Both the position numbers and the translations under genes were made by a program. From NCBI GenBank assembly GCA_029935275.1, contig JAOZKQ010000010.1:1-18717 (forward strand): 18,717 bases of DNA, in the 5' to 3' direction. The notes under the pieces are model-generated. The model did no database searches and was not told where the DNA came from. It was given only the letters and a program-made list of their open reading frames with translations. The DNA comes from Bacteroidales bacterium (lineage in GTDB: Bacteria; Bacteroidota; Bacteroidia; Bacteroidales; VadinHA17). This document shows, piece by piece, positions 7,036 to 15,106 of the stretch (the stretch's first letter is position 1; each line of letters opens with the position of its first letter).

Positions 7036-8364
7036 CTAATTTACATTTTCAGACCCATTAACAAACAAATCATCAGCCCATAGCATTCTATCATCCTGTG
7101 AAAACTGCCAGGGGGCTCCATTATTTTCAATATTTGCAAATATGGTATTCAATTCTCCGGGAGCTGCAGATTCCTCCATAACCAGATACCTTCGTAACTG
7201 TATGATCAATAATGGCTGATCAATATTTATCGGACATTCACGGGCACAAGCATTGCATAGAGTACAGGCCCACACCTCCTCTTCAGAAATATAATCCCTT
7301 AGATAGGATTTATTATCCGAAAAGTCTATCCCGTTTTTTAACATTCCCGGCCCTTTTTCGTTCATTCTGGCCCGCAAGTCCATCATAAGTTTACGTGGCG
7401 ATAATTTTTTCCCTGTAATATTTGCAGGGCAAACCGAAGTACATCTCCCACACTGAGTGCAGGATAATGAATCAAAATAATTCATCCAGGTTACATCCTG
7501 AACATCCAACACTCCAAAGCGCTCAACTTCCTCCGTCCCTGCAGGATCTTCATAGGCTGCATCCGGATCCATCATCATTTTCACCTCTTTTAAAACACTT
7601 TCCATCACCGGGATCTTTGCCAGGGGTGAAGTTTTACTTAAAAAAGCACCTGGTATAGATAGAAATACATGAAAATGTTTAGAATATGGAAGATAATTGG
7701 CAAAGAAAAAGATAGATAGAATATGGGACCACCAGGAAACTTCATGCATAACATGTAGCTTTCCCACCGGCCAGTTAAAAAACCATCCTGCAAGTACAGA
7801 ACTTACAGGAAAAGAGCCATAGACAATATGACCAGCCTTACCAGCATACAAAATATAGAATGTATTCATCCCCAATAATGAAATCATTAGAAAAAGAATA
7901 AGCCCCAGGGCTATATTTGCATCCACATGAGACCATGGTTTCATTTCTGATCCTTCAAAACGACTGATACGTAAAAAGATCCTCCGAAATAAAAAAGCAG
8001 TTACAGCTATAAGGATAATAAGGGCAAATATATCGCCAAAAGAAGTAAGGATATTATAAAAAAAGCCTAAAAAATGGAGGCTTCGATCCAATCCAAAAAG
8101 GCCATCAATAACCATTTCAACACTCCCTAAAAGAATAACCAAAAACCCCCAGAATACCAGAGCATGCATTAATCCAATAACAGGTTTTCGGAGGATCTTT
8201 GACTGGCCAAATGCCACTTTTAGCATTATCTTTAATCGTTCGCCAATATGATCGACCCGAGCAGGCCGCGTAAATCCAAAATAAGCGATTAGCCTTCTTG
8301 TAGTAAAAGCAAAAACACCTAAGGTTATCAATAATGAAATTAAAAATACGATTTGCTTTGTCAT
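7036..8364 (-). CDS. membrane heme-b/4Fe-4S protein (HdrC/DsrM/NarI-like)
   Basis: The product has 442 residues. The N-terminal 240 residues hold about five to six transmembrane helices with candidate heme-b ligands His67, His97, His204, His207 and His214, as in NarI/DsrM cytochromes. The soluble C-terminal part has two ferredoxin-type motifs: CTQCGRCTSVCP (Cys302, 305, 308, 312) and CTLCNACARECP (Cys367, 370, 373, 377), each binding one [4Fe-4S] cluster, as in HdrC/GlpC. The protein would move electrons between soluble partners and quinone in the membrane. Encoded directly after etfB-etfA and just before a CCG protein, it probably replaces the classical ETF:quinone oxidoreductase. An 82-base gap separates it from etfA; no strong promoter or terminator is visible there. 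Whether heme binds, and the direction of flow, are inference. Confidence 0.9.
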   Translation of the reverse strand: MTKQIVFLISLLITLGVFAFTTRRLIAYFGFTRPARVDHIGERLKIMLKVAFGQSKILRKPVIGLMHALVFWGFLVILLGSVEMVIDGLFGLDRSLHFLGFFYNILTSFGDIFALIILIAVTAFLFRRIFLRISRFEGSEMKPWSHVDANIALGLILFLMISLLGMNTFYILYAGKAGHIVYGSFPVSSVLAGWFFNWPVGKLHVMHEVSWWSHILSIFFFANYLPYSKHFHVFLSIPGAFLSKTSPLAKIPVMESVLKEVKMMMDPDAAYEDPAGTEEVERFGVLDVQDVTWMNYFDSLSCTQCGRCTSVCPANITGKKLSPRKLMMDLRARMNEKGPGMLKNGIDFSDNKSYLRDYISEEEVWACTLCNACARECPINIDQPLLIIQLRRYLVMEESAAPGELNTIFANIENNGAPWQFSQDDRMLWADDLFVNGSENVN

Positions 8365-8446
8365 AAGGATGTTTATTATCGTATCTCTTTAAAATAAAAT
8401 ATATTTACATTAAATACAGGGATAGCAATAAATGATTCAAAATAGA

Positions 8447-9418
8447 TCAGGAAGCATTCATCTCTTTTACAGCCTGAATAAGTTCCGGTAAAATCTTCAT
8501 GGCATCTCCCACAATTCCATAATCAGCTGCCTCAAAAACAGGGGCATCTTTATCGGTATTAATAGCTACAATAAATTTTGAGGAACTTACGCCCGCCAGA
8601 TGTTGAATAGCTCCTGAAATACCCACAGCAATATATAGGTTTGGAGCAATAATTTTCCCGGTTTGTCCGGTATGCTCCTGATGTGGGCGCCAGCCTTCAT
8701 CAGAAACTGGCCTGGAACAAGCAGTAGCAGCACCAAGAAGATCAGCAAGTTCTTCTATTGGCCCCCAATTATCCGGTGATTTCATCCCTCTTCCTCCAGA
8801 GACAACAATATCTGCATCGGTAAGAATCACTTTGCCGGTTTGTTTTTGAACATCTTCCATATGGATTTTAAAATCTCCAGCTTGTACATCAGGTTGGAAA
8901 ACTTCAATTTCAACACTCCCACGATTTTCTTTAACTTCAATAGAATTTTTCGCAAGCGTCAGCACTTTTTTATCAGTTTTAATAATCTGCCTGGCAAAGC
9001 TATTTCCAGAGAAAACCTTTTTTCTCAGAGTAAAAGGATCCACAGATAAGGGCAATCCCGTTGCACCGGAAACCAAACCAGCCTTCAAGCTAACAGAAAC
9101 CCTGGGTGCAAGAGCCTTTCCTGCATTATCATGTGAAAACAAGATCACTTCAGCCCCCACATTTACAGCAACTACTGAAATAACTTTTGAAAAAACCTGG
9201 TTATCCAGTGTTTTGAACAAAACGTCAGGAACAGTGATAATTTTCCTTGCACCATAGTTTCCCAATTTACTTAACTCATCTTCAGAAACCGGACCAAGGG
9301 AAAGAACAATAATATTTGTTTCTAATAATTCAGCTAATGCATTGGCATAAGACACCAACTCAAAGGATGACTTTTTAAATTTCCCATCCCAATTCTCCAT
9401 ATAAGCTAAAACTGCCAT
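8447..9418 (-). CDS. etfA: electron transfer flavoprotein subunit alpha
   Basis: This 323-residue protein is the FAD-carrying subunit of ETF, which forms a heterodimer with EtfB and accepts electrons from acyl-CoA or similar flavin dehydrogenases. The N-terminal domain (about 1-190) has the ETF alpha/beta fold. The C-terminal FAD domain is clear: SGGRGMKS at 207-214 (Arg210), CSRPVSDEGW at 234-243, TGQTGK at 250-255, GISGAIQH at 266-273 (His273) and INTDKDAP at 286-293. All FAD-contact motifs are intact and the length is normal. It starts 47 bases after etfB. MAVLAY is the typical EtfA N-terminus and supports the start. The sequence does not settle whether this ETF is bifurcating; the membrane Fe-S partner genes favour ordinary electron delivery to quinone. 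Confidence 0.96.
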   Translation of the reverse strand: MAVLAYMENWDGKFKKSSFELVSYANALAELLETNIIVLSLGPVSEDELSKLGNYGARKIITVPDVLFKTLDNQVFSKVISVVAVNVGAEVILFSHDNAGKALAPRVSVSLKAGLVSGATGLPLSVDPFTLRKKVFSGNSFARQIIKTDKKVLTLAKNSIEVKENRGSVEIEVFQPDVQAGDFKIHMEDVQKQTGKVILTDADIVVSGGRGMKSPDNWGPIEELADLLGAATACSRPVSDEGWRPHQEHTGQTGKIIAPNLYIAVGISGAIQHLAGVSSSKFIVAINTDKDAPVFEAADYGIVGDAMKILPELIQAVKEMNAS

Positions 9419-9465
9419 TTTATTTATTTATAATTAAAAAAACATTTAATTCATTTAACAACTTT

Positions 9466-10218
9466 TTACAGGACTTTTGCCTCATTCTGAAGTAAATCTA
9501 TCAATTCTTTTGCATTGTCAACATCAATCATTTTACAAGGAGGTTTTGAACCAGGTAGTTCAAAACCTACAATTTCTGTTAATGCCTCAACATCTGAGGG
9601 TGGTACTACATTTAATGGTTTCTTTCTCGCCATCATAATGCCACGCATTGCAGGTATTCTAGGCTCTTTGGCAATCCCCTTATGAACAATTGCCAGCATT
9701 GGGATATCCACTAATAAATGCTCGGTACCACCATCAATATCCCTTGATATTCTGACTTTATCCCCTTCCAGCTCAAAACCTGAAACAGACGATATAGAAG
9801 GCACACTCAGAAGCTCAGCTAACATTCCGCCCGTTGCCGCTCCATTGTAGTCGCTTGATTCAGTCCCTGCAAATACAATATGGAGTTCCTGTTCGTTCTT
9901 CAAATACGCTGCCATCTGATAAGCAGCCACATAACTATCTTCAGGATTCAGGTCAATCCTGACCGCATCATCAGCTCCAATAGCAAGTGCTTTTCGAATA
10001 GTAGGCTCTGTATTTTTTCCACCAACTGTAATAACACTAACCTTATCAACAGAGTTCCCACTGTCTTCCTTTAATTCCATTGCCCTGGTCAAAGCCAGTT
10101 CATCCCAAGGATTAATTACCCATTGAACTCCGGCAGCATCAAATTTTGTATTGTCCTCAACAAATTTAACTTTAGTTGTAGTGTCAGGAACGTTCCCAAG
10201 ACATACTATAATTTTCAT
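9466..10218 (-). CDS. etfB: electron transfer flavoprotein subunit beta
   Basis: A 250-residue EtfB/FixA-family protein. I use the ATG at 10218 (MKIIVCLGNVPDTTTKV), the normal EtfB N-terminus. An in-frame ATG 16 codons upstream adds residues unlike the family and would start just beside the promoter box. Seen motifs are INPWDELAL at 35-43, GTESSDYNGAATGG at 118-131 (nucleotide-binding region), the signature SRDIDGGTEH at 158-167, and the C-terminal PAMRGIMMARKKP at 189-201. The dimer with EtfA carries flavin electrons. This is the first gene of the four-gene ETF operon, with a promoter-like box about 46 bases upstream. Codon usage and composition look like the neighbours. Confidence 0.96.
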   Translation of the reverse strand: MKIIVCLGNVPDTTTKVKFVEDNTKFDAAGVQWVINPWDELALTRAMELKEDSGNSVDKVSVITVGGKNTEPTIRKALAIGADDAVRIDLNPEDSYVAAYQMAAYLKNEQELHIVFAGTESSDYNGAATGGMLAELLSVPSISSVSGFELEGDKVRISRDIDGGTEHLLVDIPMLAIVHKGIAKEPRIPAMRGIMMARKKPLNVVPPSDVEALTEIVGFELPGSKPPCKMIDVDNAKELIDLLQNEAKVL

Positions 10219-10263
10219 ATGTATAAAATTTTTTAAATTATTGAACAATGAAATGTCAAATAA

Positions 10264-10271
10264 CAAATATA
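10264..10271 (-). promoter_or_regulatory. probable -7 promoter box of the ETF operon
   Basis: On the minus strand this reads TATATTTG, a perfect match to the Bacteroidota -7 consensus TAnnTTTG, about 46 bases before the etfB ATG at 10218. A T-rich GTTTTTAT about 20 bases further upstream could serve as the -33 element. It lies between the rpoBC-operon terminator and etfB, where a promoter is expected. Confidence 0.5.
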
Positions 10272-10344
10272 TAAAAAATCTAATCTCGATAGATAAAAAC
10301 TCGTTAATTTTAATAATTCCAATTAAGAAACATCAGTATTATCC

Positions 10345-10373
10345 AAAAAAAAAGAGCCTCCTTCCGGAAACTC
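10345..10373 (-). terminator. intrinsic terminator of the rpoB-rpoC-DUF3467 operon
   Basis: On the minus strand GAGTTTCC, loop GGAA (a GNRA tetraloop), GGAGGCTC forms an 8-bp stem with two G-U pairs (10373 to 10354). Nine T follow directly (10353-10345). It starts 26 bases after the DUF3467 stop codon and separates this operon from the ETF promoter. Confidence 0.88.
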
Positions 10374-10399
10374 ATCTTTTCAAAAAGGATCAATCTATT

Positions 10400-10729
10400 T
10401 TATGCCTGAGCAGTAGGGCCTCCAAAATTCATAGGAATGACAGGTCCTCCACCAGCACCCTGCACATCTTTAATAGGACCATGAATTGCTTCATATTTCT
10501 TTACATTATCCTGTAGAGCGAGCAAAAGCCGCTTTGCATGTTCAGGGGTTAATATTATTCTTGATTTAACCTGTGCTTTGGGAACCCCAGGCATAACCCG
10601 AACAAAATCAACAACAAATTCAGAACTGGAATGAGTAATTACAGCCAGATTGGAATACACTCCCTGAGCAATTTCCTCGCTCAGTTCAATACTAATCTGG
10701 TTTTTATTTACATTCTTTTGATCATCCAT
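10400..10729 (-). CDS. DUF3467 domain protein
   Basis: This small protein has 109 residues and no signal or membrane segment. The conserved core runs from ISIELSEEIAQGVYSN (12-27) through HSSSEFVVDFVRVMPG (33-48) and VKSRIILTPEHAKRLL (54-69) to LQDNVKKYEAIHGPI (72-86). A Gly/Pro-rich tail follows, ending in NFGGPTAQA. The core is the DUF3467 pattern; its function is unknown. The gene starts 32 bases after the rpoC stop and is followed by a strong terminator, so it is very probably transcribed with rpoB and rpoC. That suggests, but does not show, a role tied to transcription or growth rate. The ATG at 10729 is the only sensible start. No catalytic residues are recognisable. Confidence 0.88.
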   Translation of the reverse strand: MDDQKNVNKNQISIELSEEIAQGVYSNLAVITHSSSEFVVDFVRVMPGVPKAQVKSRIILTPEHAKRLLLALQDNVKKYEAIHGPIKDVQGAGGGPVIPMNFGGPTAQA

Positions 10730-10761
10730 GATAGAAAAATTGTATCAAATTAGAACTATAA

Positions 10762-13700
10762 CTATTCTTCCTCCAGAACAATTTCAGAGGCTTCTTCATT
10801 ATCCTTGTGGAGCGCATCGAATTCTTCTTTTGAACCCACAATATAACTCTCATACTCCCGCAGACCAGTTCCTGCCGGAATCAAATGCCCAACAATAACA
10901 TTTTCTTTAAGGCCTTGAAGGGTATCAACCTTTCCACGGATAGCCGCTTCGTTCAATACTTTTGTAGTTTCCTGGAAGGAAGCAGCAGACATAAAGCTTT
11001 TTGTTTGAAGAGCAGCTTTTGTGATTCCTTGCAGCACCTGAGTAGAAGTTGCCGGAATGGCTTCACTAAATTCAATAAGCTTCATATCCTTCCTTTTCAA
11101 CATTGAATTTTCATCTCTAAGTTTTCTGGCAGTAAGAATCTGACCCTTCTTAAAATTCAATGAATCCCCAGCATCAACAACTATTTTCTTATCGTAAATC
11201 CAGTCATTTTCATCCATGAACTCCCATTTATCCACAATTTGTTTTTCAAGGAACTTTGTATTACCCGGATCAGCTATTTGGACTTTCCGCATCATTTGCC
11301 TAACGATAACCTCAAAATGCTTATCATTAATTTTCACACCCTGGAGACGATAGACTTCCTGAACCTCATTTACAATGTACTCCTGAACTTTCACAGGACC
11401 TTTAATAGCAAGAATATCTGCAGGGGTAATGGCTCCATCAGACAGAGCGACACCAGCTCTTACGAAATCATTTTCCTGAACCAAAAATTGTCTTGATAAA
11501 GGAACAAGATACTTTTTAATTTCTCCTGTTTTTGACTTGATAATAATTTCTCTGTTTCCTCTTTTGATTTTCCCAAAACTAACTTCACCATCAATTTCAG
11601 ATACAACTGCAGGATTTGAAGGGTTTCTTGCTTCAAATAACTCTGTAACCCGTGGTAAACCACCTGTGATATCGCCAGATTTACCAACAGCTCTGGGGAT
11701 TTTCACCAAAATATCACCTTGAGCTATTTTAGCACCCTCATTTACAACAAGGTGTGAACCAAATGGCAAGTTATAGGACTTGATTGCCTGATTCTTATTA
11801 TCCATGATCTTAATAACCGGGTTCTTGGTCTTATCCCTTGTTTCGGAAATTACCTTTTCAACAAATCCTGTCTGTTCATCAGTTTCTTCCCTGTATGTAA
11901 CTCCATCAACGAGGTCATCAAACTTAGCAGTACCTGAAGGTTCTGAAATGATTAATGCATTATATGGATCCCATTCACAAATCAAATCATTCTTCTTTAC
12001 AGTTGCTCCATCTTTAAAGAATAATTTTGAGCCGTAAGGAATATTATGAGTACTAAAAACGATTTTCGTTTTCTTATCAACAATCCGCATTTCAGCTAAA
12101 CGTCCAATAACGATATCCACATCCTGTCCCAGTTCATTTTTCTTACTTACAACACGAAGTTCATCAATTTCAATTATTCCATCATATTTGGTTGTAATAT
12201 TTGATTCAGCAGCAATGTTACTGGCGGTACCACCCACGTGGAAAGTTCGCAGTGTAAGCTGTGTTCCAGGCTCACCAATTGATTGTGCTGCAATTACACC
12301 AACAGCTTCACCTTTCTGAACCATACGTCCGGTTGAAAGATTACGTCCATAACATTTTGCACAAACTCCTTTTTTGGATTCACATGTCAATACCGAACGT
12401 ATTTCAACTTGCTCAATTGGAGATTCCTCAATTATCTGAGCTTTAATTTCTGTAACTTCCTCACCAAAACCAACAATTAAGTCTCCGGTTAAAGGATGAT
12501 AGACATCATGAACTGTAGTCCTCCCTAATATTCTTTCATACAAGGTTTCAACAATTTCTTCACCATTTTTAATTACAGATGCAACCAATCCTCTTAGTGT
12601 ACCACAATCCTCTTGATAAATAATAACATCCTGGGAAACATCAACCAGTCTTCTGGTCAGATAACCTGCATCAGCTGTTTTAAGGGCTGTATCAGCCAAA
12701 CCTTTACGGGCACCGTGTGTTGAAATAAAATACTCAAGTACTGAAAGACCCTCCTTAAAGTTCGAAAGAATAGGATTTTCAATAATTTCAGATCCTACAG
12801 AACCTGATTTTTGAGGTTTCGCCATCAATCCCCTCATACCTGAAAGCTGACGAATCTGTTCCTGTGAACCACGGGCACCAGAATCAAGCATCATATAAAC
12901 AGGATTGAACCCCTGCTTATCATTGATCAGTTGTTTCATTAATGTTTGAGTAAGCTTGGCATTTGTATGTGTCCAAACATCGATGATCTGATTATATCTT
13001 TCATTATTGGTTATAAAACCCATGTTGTAGTTATTAACCACCTCATCAACTTGTTTATAACCTTCGTTTACAAGAGCTTCCTTTTCCTTAGGAATAATGA
13101 TATCATCAAGATTAAATGACAATCCACCAATAAAAGCCATATGGTAACCCATACCTTTAATATTATCCAGGAAGTTTGTAGCAACACTTGTTCCTGTTTT
13201 CTTTAGAATAGTTCCGATAATATCCCTTAAGGACTTTTTGGTCAACACTTCATTTATATAACCAATTTCCGAAGGAACAAATTCATTGAACATTATCCTT
13301 CCAACTGTTGTTTCAACAATATGATTTACTTTTTCATCATCTACAACATCATCAACCTTAACTTTTACAATAGCATGAAGATCAACTCTACCCTCATTAT
13401 AAGCAATATTTGCCTCTTCAGGAGAATAAAAAACAAGTCCCTCTCCCTTTACTTTATGGTCAGCTGTACTTTTCCTGGCTTTGGTAATATAGTAAAGTCC
13501 CAAAACCATATCCTGTGAAGGAACAGTAATAGGTGCACCATTAGCCGGGTTTAAAATATTATGAGATGCAAGCATCAGCAATTGAGCTTCGAGAATAGCA
13601 GCATTTCCCAGCGGAAGGTGAACAGCCATCTGGTCTCCATCAAAGTCGGCATTAAATGCGGTACAAACCAGTGGGTGCAACTGAATAGCCTTGCCCTCAA

Positions 13701-15060
13701 TCAGTTTAGGCTGAAATGCCTGAATACCAAGCCTATGCAATGTTGGAGCACGGTTTAGAAGAACCGGATGACCTTTCAATATATTTTCAAGAATATCCCA
13801 GACTACGGGATCCTTCTGATCGACAATCTTTTTAGCAGATTTAACAGTCTTTACAACTCCTCTCTCAATAAGTTTCCTTATAATGAAAGGTTTATAGAGT
13901 TCAGCAGCCATATCTTTTGGCAGACCACATTCATGTAATTTCAGTTCAGGGCCTACTACAATAACAGACCGTGCTGAATAATCAACCCTTTTACCAAGGA
14001 GGTTCTGACGAAAGCGACCCTGCTTCCCTTTCAGACTATCACTTAAAGATTTAAGAGGCCGGTTTGCTTCAGTTTTTACAGCATTGGCTTTTCTTGAATT
14101 ATCAAATAAAGAATCAACTGCCTCCTGGAGCATTCTTTTCTCATTTCTAAGAATTACTTCCGGTGCTTTTATTTCAATCAAGCGCTTTAGTCGGTTATTT
14201 CTAATAATTACCCTGCGATAAAGATCATTTAAATCAGATGTAGCAAATCTTCCTCCATCAAGAGGAACAAGTGGCCGTAGTTCAGGAGGAATAACAGGTA
14301 CTACTTTGATAATCATCCACTCCGGGCGATTAATATTTTTTGAGGACCTGAATGCTTCCACAACCTGAAGTCTTTTTAATGCTTCATTTTTACGCTGTTG
14401 AGAAGTTTCATGGTTAGCCTGGTCCCTTAATGAAAAAGATAAGGAATCAAGTTCAACCCTGGCAAGCAATTTAAATAAAGCATTAGCTCCCATGTCAGCA
14501 ATAAACTTATCAGGATCGGTATCATCAAGATGCTGATTCTCCTTAGGAAGCGAATCTAAAATATCCAGATATTCTTCTTCGGTAAGGAAATCGAGATATT
14601 GAACCCCATCAGCCTCCTTAACCCCAGCGTTAATAACCACATATCTTTCATAATAGATAATGGTATCCAACTTTTTTGTTGGCAATCCTAACAAATACCC
14701 AATTTTATTAGGTAAAGATTTAAAGTACCAAATATGTGCTACCGGTACAACCAATGAGATATGTCCCATTCTCTCCCTACGTACTTTTTTCTCAGTAACT
14801 TCAACTCCACACCGGTCACAGACAATTCCTTTGTATCTTATCCGCTTATATTTCCCACAATGGCATTCATAATCCCTTACAGGACCGAAAATTCTTTCAC
14901 AGAATAAGCCATCACGTTCAGGTTTATAAGTACGATAATTAATTGTTTCGGGTTTTAGCACTTCTCCGCTGGAACGTTCAAGTATTTCCTCAGGGGAGGC
15001 CAAACCTATGGTAATTTTTTTAAAATCGCTTTTTATTCTTGTATCTTTCCTGAAAGCCAT
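10762..15060 (-). CDS. rpoC: DNA-directed RNA polymerase subunit beta'
   Basis: The 1432-residue beta' subunit forms half of the catalytic cleft of RNA polymerase. The N-terminal zinc site is Cys66, Cys68, Cys81 and Cys84 (ECHCGK and CDRCGV). The absolutely conserved NADFDGDQM carries the Mg2+ ligands Asp472, Asp474 and Asp476. The second zinc site is Cys819, Cys893, Cys900 and Cys903 (EDCGT, LTCES, GVCAKC). The bridge-helix/trigger-loop region includes VGVIAAQSIGEPGTQLTLRTFHVGG. The C-terminus ends in an acidic tail (NEEASEIVLEEE). Length is normal for Bacteroidota, and no frameshift is seen. It begins 46 bases after rpoB and is followed by the DUF3467 gene. The start MAFRKDTRIKSDFKKI fits the family. 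Confidence 0.99.
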   Translation of the reverse strand: MAFRKDTRIKSDFKKITIGLASPEEILERSSGEVLKPETINYRTYKPERDGLFCERIFGPVRDYECHCGKYKRIRYKGIVCDRCGVEVTEKKVRRERMGHISLVVPVAHIWYFKSLPNKIGYLLGLPTKKLDTIIYYERYVVINAGVKEADGVQYLDFLTEEEYLDILDSLPKENQHLDDTDPDKFIADMGANALFKLLARVELDSLSFSLRDQANHETSQQRKNEALKRLQVVEAFRSSKNINRPEWMIIKVVPVIPPELRPLVPLDGGRFATSDLNDLYRRVIIRNNRLKRLIEIKAPEVILRNEKRMLQEAVDSLFDNSRKANAVKTEANRPLKSLSDSLKGKQGRFRQNLLGKRVDYSARSVIVVGPELKLHECGLPKDMAAELYKPFIIRKLIERGVVKTVKSAKKIVDQKDPVVWDILENILKGHPVLLNRAPTLHRLGIQAFQPKLIEGKAIQLHPLVCTAFNADFDGDQMAVHLPLGNAAILEAQLLMLASHNILNPANGAPITVPSQDMVLGLYYITKARKSTADHKVKGEGLVFYSPEEANIAYNEGRVDLHAIVKVKVDDVVDDEKVNHIVETTVGRIMFNEFVPSEIGYINEVLTKKSLRDIIGTILKKTGTSVATNFLDNIKGMGYHMAFIGGLSFNLDDIIIPKEKEALVNEGYKQVDEVVNNYNMGFITNNERYNQIIDVWTHTNAKLTQTLMKQLINDKQGFNPVYMMLDSGARGSQEQIRQLSGMRGLMAKPQKSGSVGSEIIENPILSNFKEGLSVLEYFISTHGARKGLADTALKTADAGYLTRRLVDVSQDVIIYQEDCGTLRGLVASVIKNGEEIVETLYERILGRTTVHDVYHPLTGDLIVGFGEEVTEIKAQIIEESPIEQVEIRSVLTCESKKGVCAKCYGRNLSTGRMVQKGEAVGVIAAQSIGEPGTQLTLRTFHVGGTASNIAAESNITTKYDGIIEIDELRVVSKKNELGQDVDIVIGRLAEMRIVDKKTKIVFSTHNIPYGSKLFFKDGATVKKNDLICEWDPYNALIISEPSGTAKFDDLVDGVTYREETDEQTGFVEKVISETRDKTKNPVIKIMDNKNQAIKSYNLPFGSHLVVNEGAKIAQGDILVKIPRAVGKSGDITGGLPRVTELFEARNPSNPAVVSEIDGEVSFGKIKRGNREIIIKSKTGEIKKYLVPLSRQFLVQENDFVRAGVALSDGAITPADILAIKGPVKVQEYIVNEVQEVYRLQGVKINDKHFEVIVRQMMRKVQIADPGNTKFLEKQIVDKWEFMDENDWIYDKKIVVDAGDSLNFKKGQILTARKLRDENSMLKRKDMKLIEFSEAIPATSTQVLQGITKAALQTKSFMSAASFQETTKVLNEAAIRGKVDTLQGLKENVIVGHLIPAGTGLREYESYIVGSKEEFDALHKDNEEASEIVLEEE

Positions 15061-15106
15061 ATTTAGAATCTTAAATTTTGAATCAATTTGAAAAAAAAAG
15101 GATGTC

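Noticed and set aside
8437..8444. TATTTTGA before the membrane Fe-S gene, as an internal promoter
   Set aside because: It is one base short of TAnnTTTG and has no clear -33 partner; the gene fits as part of the ETF operon.
10151..10516. 121-codon open frame on the plus strand
   Set aside because: It runs antisense across etfB, the etfB promoter, the operon terminator and DUF3467. The product is low-complexity and resembles no family.
15091..15099. Nine-T run on the minus strand just after the rpoB stop, as a terminator
   Set aside because: No stable hairpin precedes it, and rpoC follows 46 bases downstream of rpoB in the usual operon order. It is more likely a simple AT-rich spacer.
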